A program made the position numbers and the translations under genes. Shown in pieces: positions 57,340 to 64,000 of a DNA stretch of 64,000 nucleotides (position 1 is the first letter of the stretch; each line of letters begins with the position of its first letter). The DNA lies in NCBI GenBank assembly GCA_028583415.1, contig CM053267.1, positions 54,884,914-54,948,913 of the forward strand. Direction: 5' to 3'. The notes beneath the pieces are model-generated. The model was not told the DNA's origin. It did no database searches and saw nothing but the letters and a program-made list of their open reading frames with translations. The stretch comes from Protea cynaroides (taxonomy: Eukaryota; Streptophyta; Magnoliopsida; Proteales; Proteaceae).

Positions 57340-58800
57340 CGAACAACAGGAATTCTCTTTGTATTTGCTTGTTTCTATTATATGGAACAAACAATACTGG
57401 TAGTGGAAAGTTCCATTTAAAGTTTTCGAAATAAAATAATTAAGGAGAGGCGATGATTAGTGAGTTTGGATCACTTGCATGTACTTGTATCTTCTATGCG
57501 ATTCTATCACCGTAGATGTAGTATAGAACCCATCACTAGAGTGTGGGACCCATTGGATATGAACAGTAATGTGATCTTGCAGAGCATACAAATACAATAT
57601 GTAAGTAAATGATGGATCCAAATGCTCTCCTACAACAAATGGGAACTGTGGCTGATCCAAAGACTAGAGTTTAATCGATGCACATATCAATATATTGGTA
57701 TATGTGTCGACTGAAATCCAACCCTTGGTACTCCACAGGTTGACATGTAAGGATTTCTATCCGTGAACTATTCTCTTGATTGTTTACCCCAAAAAAAAAA
57801 AAAAAAACAAAAAAAATCTATCCGCGAACATTCACTCGGTTGCTTACCCAAAAATTGGGTGGACGCATGTTGCTGACACTCGATAAAGTTGACCAATAAT
57901 AGTCGTTCAATTTATTATTAAAGAATATAGATAAAACCAAAAATATATATTATTCATATATATTTTTCTTGGGTTTTTTCCGGATTTGTCTACTTTTTCT
58001 TTTGAAGTTGGGTGGACGCAAGATTCACATCGTTGTTTCCTTTGAACGATTTTGAGAGGACGGTGGTAATCATGTCTAAATGATCGATACATGGTTCTCG
58101 ATGAATCCAAGACCCATGTTCAAGCCGACACCTCAATCGACAAATCAAGCCGATAGAAGGTGTTGGCTTGAACGTGGGTCTCGAATTCACCGAGAGCCAC
58201 GTGTCGACCATCCAAACAAGGTTACCACCGTCCTCCCAGAGTCACTGGGAGGAGAGGATGCGGATCCAGTGGATGCATGCCTAACTTTGGAGATTCTATA
58301 AAATTCGTCAATACGATTGTTCATATTCTTGGATTTATTATTAAAACAATACCAATAAAAAAAGAAAAATGTAATCTATCTGGAATATAAATTTTTTTTT
58401 TTAATTTTTTTTTATTTTAGTGGATAACTATACCTCTAGTAGATTCACATCCTCAAATCTAACTTTAATTTTATGTTTTCACATGCTCATGTGTCTTGAA
58501 TTAATAAACAGTCGTAATACATGTGAAAGATGTTGGTTTCTCTCTTCCCCATTCAATGGTCCGTGTTGTATGTGATGATGTTTTTTTTCTCCATTCCTGA
58601 GTCTCCTCCAAAGTCTCTCTGGCTTGCATGATAACTTAAACAATTGGTTTTTTTTTTTTCTCAAGAAAATATATTGAAATGGGTGAAAGAAAGTGTATGA
58701 GTATATATTGTCTAATTAATGGTATTTCATACAAGAGCTAAATTTGTAACATGGTATTGACTGTAATATTGAATACCAGTTGCTAAAAATCCAACTTTAG
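57340..58800 (-). repeat. TNL-flank module copy without TIR exon
   Basis: Begins with gaattctctttgtatttgcttgtttctattat, as in the region just upstream of the TNL-1 start codon, and proceeds through the same landmarks. Interruptions are an unassigned insertion at about 57458-57840 (with an A-rich tract at 57789-57815) and a MITE at 58021-58268. No TIR sequence. Confidence 0.6.
58021..58268. mobile_element. Fold-back MITE, family F (copy 5)
   Basis: Imperfect full-length inverted repeat (caagccgacacctc / aggtgttggcttg at the centre). The flanks gtggacgca (58012-58020) and gtggatgca (58269-58277) match at 8 of 9 positions. Confidence 0.7.
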
Positions 58801-58929
58801 ATAATGATAATCAATTTTATTTTTAATTATATATTTATTTTATATTTTCATCAGTTTCTTTCCTCTCTGATTTGAATTTGTTCTTCCGAGATAGATTTGA
58901 TCATTTTTTTAAATTTTACATTGTCTTAC

Positions 58930-59870
58930 CATAGCAACCTCACAGTGGACTATTTTTCCTTGCATCCTTCCAGGAGTCTGTGTACTTTTTCGATAAAAAT
59001 GGATTAATGCATTACCTGAACACTTGATAAAGTTGGTGAATATAGTTGTTATATTGAACAACTTAGAATAAAAAAAATTGTGATTTTATTTATAAAAAAA
59101 AAATCTTATTAAAAAATTGATTGATCAATCGAGCCACTTCTGGCTTTGACTTGGAAGAATAGAAAAAAATATTTTGCAATTCTACTTTGATGAAATCAAT
59201 AAATAAACGACAATTTAATAAAGGAGTAATTTCGTGATTACTAATTTCCTTTTTGTAAGTAGTATATAACCGAATACAAATCAATTATATAATACATTGA
59301 TTAAGAGATTTTGTAATTTCATATGGGATCAGCAACTTTTTCCTTGGAAAATTCAGTACACCCCTCCCAATGCCTATTCTGATTATACAGTAGGAATTTT
59401 GGCCTTTGAAACGAAGTGGGAGATCTTTTTGTTAGATCAAACGGTGAGTACCGGATCAATGTCAAAAGGAATATCCTAAATATAAAACATTATCTTCTCT
59501 ATTTTATTATTATTTTTAATGAATAACCAGCTCACTCACTTTCAATCTCTCTCTCAAAATTTTTGCTTTCAGGTTGTGTTTGGATGTATAGAAAAGAGAA
59601 AAAAAAAATCTAACGGATTTTTTAACCTCGAGTGTTCTAGGCGTAGGCGATTGGAACGCCATCCACAGATAGAAAATTCTACAATTTCAAAATCGCCTCG
59701 GAATTACAATTCAATTCCAATAAATCCTTAGGCTTAATACAAACGCAGAGCAGTAAAATTAGAATAGGTAATATGACTGTGATGATGGTAGAATCAAATA
59801 AATTGCCAACGAGAGAGTTGAAGGTACCATCGATCGTAGAATAGGGCATCTTGGTTGCCACTTTTTTATA
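58930..59870 (-). repeat. Composite TNL-flank repeat including repeat B
   Basis: Contiguous here: a 687-unit-like part (cattttgcaattctactttg, tttttgtaagtagt) followed by repeat B (gtgtttggatgtatagaaaa ... gttgaaggtaccatcgatcg). Elsewhere in the window these parts are separated. No coding function. Confidence 0.6.
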
Positions 59871-60099
59871 TATATAAATAAAATATGGTTAAAACTTAAA
59901 GGCGGTCTTTTCTTTTCTGATAAATAAAGGTTCTTTGGTTTAGAAATTGGAAAAATCTAGAGGGCATCATCCAGAACACGTTTGATAGGATGGGGGATTG
60001 ACATTGATTGCTTTGGACTACTTTCCAGTGCTGCTGATGGGTCATGGCTCGTAATAAGAAAGAAAAAACAGAAAGAAAAAGAAATTATATGGAGAATTG

Positions 60100-60480
60100 G
60101 ATTCTTTTCCATATAAAAAGATAGGGTTCTGTCAAATCATTGAAGAAAGAGGAAATTTCAATAAGTAAAGGATGAGGCGTTGAATAGTGGTATCCAGCTC
60201 AGAATGGACTCGTTTTTTGTAAAGTTGGATGGACCGTGGACGTATGAGCAGATTCATCTTTTTCTTTGGCGTTGGCGTTGGCGTTGGCGTTGGCGTTGAT
60301 TAGTGGTATCCAGTTCAGAGTGGATTCGTTTTTTCTTGTGCCTTTCAAAGTTTCTGTCTGGACGTATGAACAGGATTCATCTTTTTCGTTCGCTTTCATA
60401 AAGTTGGTCAATTACGTATTTGCCATATTAAACAATTTATTATAAAAAAAATAAAATATTGAAAATGAGAAATTTCAATC
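60100..60480 (-). repeat. TNL-flank module fragment with (GGCGTT)n
   Basis: Contains a local duplication of gtggtatccag(c/t)tcaga(a/g)tgga around a five-fold GGCGTT hexamer array at about 60266-60297. The hexamer grew from the gcgttga sequence normal at this place in the module. Confidence 0.6.
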
Positions 60481-60539
60481 AAATCTCTTGTAGTTTGGTT
60501 TGATAATACATGTTTACCAAGTTACATTATCATCTTTAT

Positions 60540-60860
60540 GGGTTAAGCTTTTTCTCTATATATTGATTCTATATATTGATAAAAAAGAGATACTACTAAT
60601 GATTGTCTTCAAAAAATGTGTCCAAATATCATGTCTTTATAAATAGACATATCTATTGACCATTTAGACATATCATAAATAGTCACACCTATTGATTATT
60701 TAGATGCCTATTAGAAAGAGATATACCCATTTCACATCTTTTGTAAAGGTACCTATTAAGAAGAGACAAACATTTTCAATACCACATAAAAAATAATAAA
60801 ATAATATTTTGAATCTAATAAATCCAAAATATTAAAATTACAACAATCCCCATAGATTCA
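60540..60860 (-). mobile_element. Copia-type 3' LTR fragment and polypurine tract
   Basis: On the minus strand gaatctatggggat (60847-60860) is followed by TGTTGTAATTTTAATATTTTGG (60846 leftward), the normal polypurine tract/LTR start arrangement. The LTR body has repeated gacatatctattgacca-type motifs. The left end is not resolved, and the internal region is replaced by another element after about 60950. Confidence 0.5.
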
Positions 60861-60949
60861 AAATATTTAAAATATCCAATTGAGCATATTAAACATAATA
60901 GCAGATTGCAGATATCTTCACAAAGTCGTTTCCCAGAGATCAGTTTGAT

Positions 60950-61235
60950 TACTTGCGACAAAAGTTGGGAGTGATTATCCTCCCCAAGCATTGAGGAACT
61001 TGGAGTGAGGAGGAGCAGTGTTTGATTATTCTATATTTTTCTCCCTATGTAGGACTCAGGGGGAGTCCATTGATATTTTTCGGTGTTACTATGGTGCATG
61101 TTGTGTTTGTGGTTTTGAAGAGCCCATAGAATTGGAAAGATGCGGTGGGCACTCCTATATGGCAAATCCCTTTGGTCTTGTTGTCAAAGGGGGAGAACTG
61201 TCTAAGTGGTTGCCAATAATTCCAAAGGGGGAGAT
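60950..61235 (+). mobile_element. 3' internal end of a Sirevirus-like Copia
   Basis: Non-coding stretch with several purine tracts (caggggga, caaagggggagaact, aaagggggagat). Repeated polypurine tracts just before the 3' LTR are typical of Sirevirus-type Copia elements. The 85-codon ORF here is not homologous to anything I recognise. Class inferred from these tracts and the LTR beyond. Confidence 0.45.
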
Positions 61236-63313
61236 TGTTGACCCTCGTATTGTAATTGTTAGCAAATTGGGCTAAGTGAGCCAAGTTTGATGAGAGATAG
61301 TGTCTGTGGACCCCATACGCAAGCTGACAGTGATACATGCGATATGAGCGATGTGTCTATGTTACAGGTGATGTGACAGTGTTTATCTCAGTGTTGGACA
61401 CCTTCTGAATCATGGAAAATGGAGGGAGTCTATAGAGAGAGAAAGAAGAGAGAAGAAATCTAGAGAGAGAAAGAGGAGAGAGAAAATTGATGGTGGGACC
61501 CACAATGCCAAGGTGGCATGCCACCATGGCCGCCAGCCTCGCAGCCAAGGCTAGCAGGGCCAAGCCAAGCTCGGCCAGCAGCTGTTCGACTGGCCCACAA
61601 TGCGAACAATAAAGGCTCGCATGGCAAGAGCCGCACGCAAGCCATGGCCTCTCATGCCTATCAACTGTTCGACTGATTTTTAGGAGAGAGAAAAGCTCTC
61701 TGGAAATCAGTCTCTGGCGTAAAGTTTAATAACTCAAAATGGTTACAGAGGCCATATTTTTTGGTTTCAGGGGTATTTTGGGTAGTTTGTAAATGCCAAA
61801 ATCCCATATCAACGGCCAAGATGAAACCACATCTTCATTATTCCAATCTCACGGTTAGAAAAAAGGCGGGCTATCATGCTTCTCAGTCGGCGTTAATTAA
61901 TGCTCCCGCGCAATATGTGATTGGCTAGACGCAGGTTAAAGGGTTGCGCCGCGTCACATGGAAGCAGCGCAATGTTTTGGTGTAGCGCGTGTACAGTGCA
62001 GCGCTGTAGTTGATCCAGATCCAGCGGACGAAATGTTGTCTGATTTTTAGTGACGCTAATTATGCGGATCTGACGAACCACGATAGATCCCGCCATTTAC
62101 AGCAAAATCCTACGGCCACTGTTTAAGATTCCTCTTCAGCCAACCACAACTCGACATCGTGCCTGCCATGTCAGTGGCGGCCCGGCTTCAGTGCTTCGTG
62201 ACTACATCAAGTGATGCTCAAAGATTTCGTTTGAATTAATTTTACTGGCCGAACTTGTTTTTGTCATAACTTGACCATCCGGTCTCTAAATCCGACGATC
62301 CAAATTGCTCCGAGCTAGGTTTTTGATTTCCTATCTATTGAGAATGCCTGGGAGGTCGGTGGCCTCGTAAAACAGATCTGAAAAGGAGTTTTTGAGGGAA
62401 AAAGGGTTATACTTCATATTGTTGATTGGTTCTGGCTTTAAAAAAAAAGATAATCACTCATCATCTCTATTTGTGCCCATGTTGGTGCACTGCTGTGATT
62501 TTTGAAGGACGGTGGAGCTTCTTTGCATACGAAAAGTGATTGTTTGACTATCAGAAGAAGAGATGATGTATGAGCAAGAAATTATTTGAAGGGACCAGTT
62601 CTTCCAACATCAATGGCTGTGAGAGGTTCTATTGAAATTGCAGAAACATTGCATATGTTTTCAGATGTCGAAAAACATCAGTTGTGAGATTTTCTCAACT
62701 CCCTCATTATTTATTGAATCAATGCCTTGTATGCTAGAGTATGTTGAGAATATTGAATGCCTACTTTGTATGAGAGCCTATTGTATGCTAGCTTAGGCAA
62801 AAAGAATATTGAATGTTTTACTAGTTTGGGTTTTAATTGTAGGGCATCACTAAAAGCCCCAAAATTTACCTTTTTGATTTGTGTTCAGTGGTTGCTGGGT
62901 ACTGGCTAGAATAGCCTGAACCTTGGCAGTGTTTGCCCTCTTAGTTCTATGCTGAGAAAACATAGAGTGAGTATCCTTGTCCTGTAAAGGGTTAAAAGTT
63001 TAGTATTGAGTAGATACAGAGCCCATTGGGCATTACTCCGTAGATTAGCCATCACACACTGTGGTGATGAACCACGTAACCCTTCTGTGTTGTGGAATGC
63101 TTTGATTTTGTATTTTGTGAAGTGCATGGAATGAATTGCAGGATGGGTGTGCAAATCCGGTAGACCTGGCCACTGAGTGGTAGCGAGATAGATTTGCATA
63201 CGTTTGTATGTGTGACAGTCTATTTCATAAACAACACTGGATAGCAAAGAAATATCAGGAAAAAGTTTTCACACTGATTCACCCCCCCTCTCAGTGTCAT
63301 TCAAGGTCCATCA
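61236..63313 (+). repeat. Long LTR of a Sirevirus-like element
   Basis: Starts TGTTGACCCTCGTATTG directly after the polypurine tract. It probably ends near ...aaggtccatca at 63313, shortly after attcaccccccctctcagtg, a sequence typical of the end of Sirevirus LTRs. About 2.08 kb. A weak primer-site-like tggtcagagac follows. The right end is tentative, as no TSD was found. Confidence 0.5.
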
Positions 63314-64000
63314 TAATGGTCAGAGACTAAGTACTAGTACTAGTTAATTTTATATATCTTTAAACGCGTAATACCTCCTTAGCCTCTCTAAATATATGTA
63401 CAATCGACTAAGACATAAATGTCTTACAAGTCCTTAAACACATATATAAGCGATTCCTTCCCGTTACTTACAGTAACATAATCAACTTAGAATTTACCAT
63501 ATATCTGTCATCGAGATTTTTAGCCATTTGACCCTTATCCCAACTTTCTATAGGCATAAAAACTTTTCCATGGTGGTACCAATACCACTGGTATTATTTT
63601 ATCGATTCAATAAATCTTATCTCTACCATGTTCATCACCTTTTGAACCAAGGTAAACTTTTCGAATCTAGGCTTGTTTTCTAGATTTCATATCTAAGTAG
63701 AGATTAATCATTCCACTTAGACTTCATTCTTCTTTCTTAGAAGAGTTTTACCATGCACAACGTGCACACTTACAAAACCCCCACACTTTTGGGTTTTCCA
63801 TACTCAACTTTATAGGTTTTAATTCCAAGTATTATGATGGTGTATTATCATTTAGTTTCCTCATGCATCATTATATGCATATAAAATTATCCCCCACATT
63901 TGTGACATTTTATTTTATTTAACATAAAAGTAACATTCATATTTTCAGTCCAAATCACCAATGTAATTTTAAATGCAAATCGAAACATAACTAATTATGT
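63314..64000. other. Stretch with no recognised gene
   Basis: Text such as cccacacttttgggttttcc and ccccacatttgtgacatttt resembles non-coding ends of Copia elements. It may continue the element whose LTR lies at 60540-60846, but nothing decisive is seen. Confidence 0.3.

Overview
The window is plant nuclear DNA. It carries a spliced five-exon TIR-NBS-LRR (TNL) resistance gene, plant Copia retrotransposons with 5-bp target-site duplications (TSDs), and Mutator-like and PIF/Harbinger-like non-autonomous elements. TNLs are typical of eudicots and some early-diverging lineages and essentially absent from grasses, so a dicot-type genome is likely; I do not name a species. Only one host gene looks intact. 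Nearly everything else is transposon-derived or degenerate resistance-gene flank.

Layout. 1-8.5 kb: two members of one long-LTR family, in opposite orientation (1338-3690 and 5450-7620). Each is a solo LTR with its own TSD (CCTAT; TGTCA) and each holds a conserved exon-like ORF. They sit between inverted copies of another repeat (1-480 and 7828-8325). 8.5-12 kb: minisatellites, a purine-rich stretch and a polypyrimidine tract. 12-24 kb: two MULE-type elements with 9-bp TSDs (12354-13290, 20135-21738), a 5'-truncated Copia (about 14346-17038), and a Harbinger-type MITE whose interior is a CCA microsatellite (18457-19193). 24.9-30.5 kb: TNL-1 on the minus strand. All five exons join in frame through GT-AG sites to give a predicted 1243-aa protein (TIR, NB-ARC, LRRs, post-LRR domain, acidic tail). 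30.5-38.3 kb: its upstream side, including a solo LTR (33936-34617, TSD GTAGT) next to a nearly identical tandem array of four 687-bp units (34623-37392).

38.3-52 kb: what looks like a second TNL in the same orientation that has lost its middle. A TIR exon with one nonsense codon (51348-51826) and a post-LRR remnant (about 39866-40085) are separated by a decayed Copia (Copia-3). Copia-3 is itself interrupted by a complete 6.67-kb Copia (40987-47655, TSD TGCAG). A fragment of the long-LTR family adjoins the TIR exon. 51.8-60.5 kb: repeated, decayed copies of the TNL 5' flanking region without TIR exons, invaded by fold-back MITEs with 9-bp TSDs, another MULE (52704-53500), a solo Copia LTR (54887-55489) and a second CCA-filled Harbinger MITE (55828-56662). 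60.5-64 kb: fragments of two further Copia-type elements.

Functionally, TNL-1 is the only candidate for a working host gene: a cytoplasmic/nuclear immune receptor whose TIR keeps the catalytic glutamate and whose NB-ARC keeps the P-loop, kinase-2, GLPL and MHD motifs. The rest reads as a resistance-gene cluster expanding and decaying by local duplication and nested insertion. The most unusual signal is the conserved short Cys-rich acidic exon inside the long LTR family. All conclusions come from reading the sequence; no database search was run.
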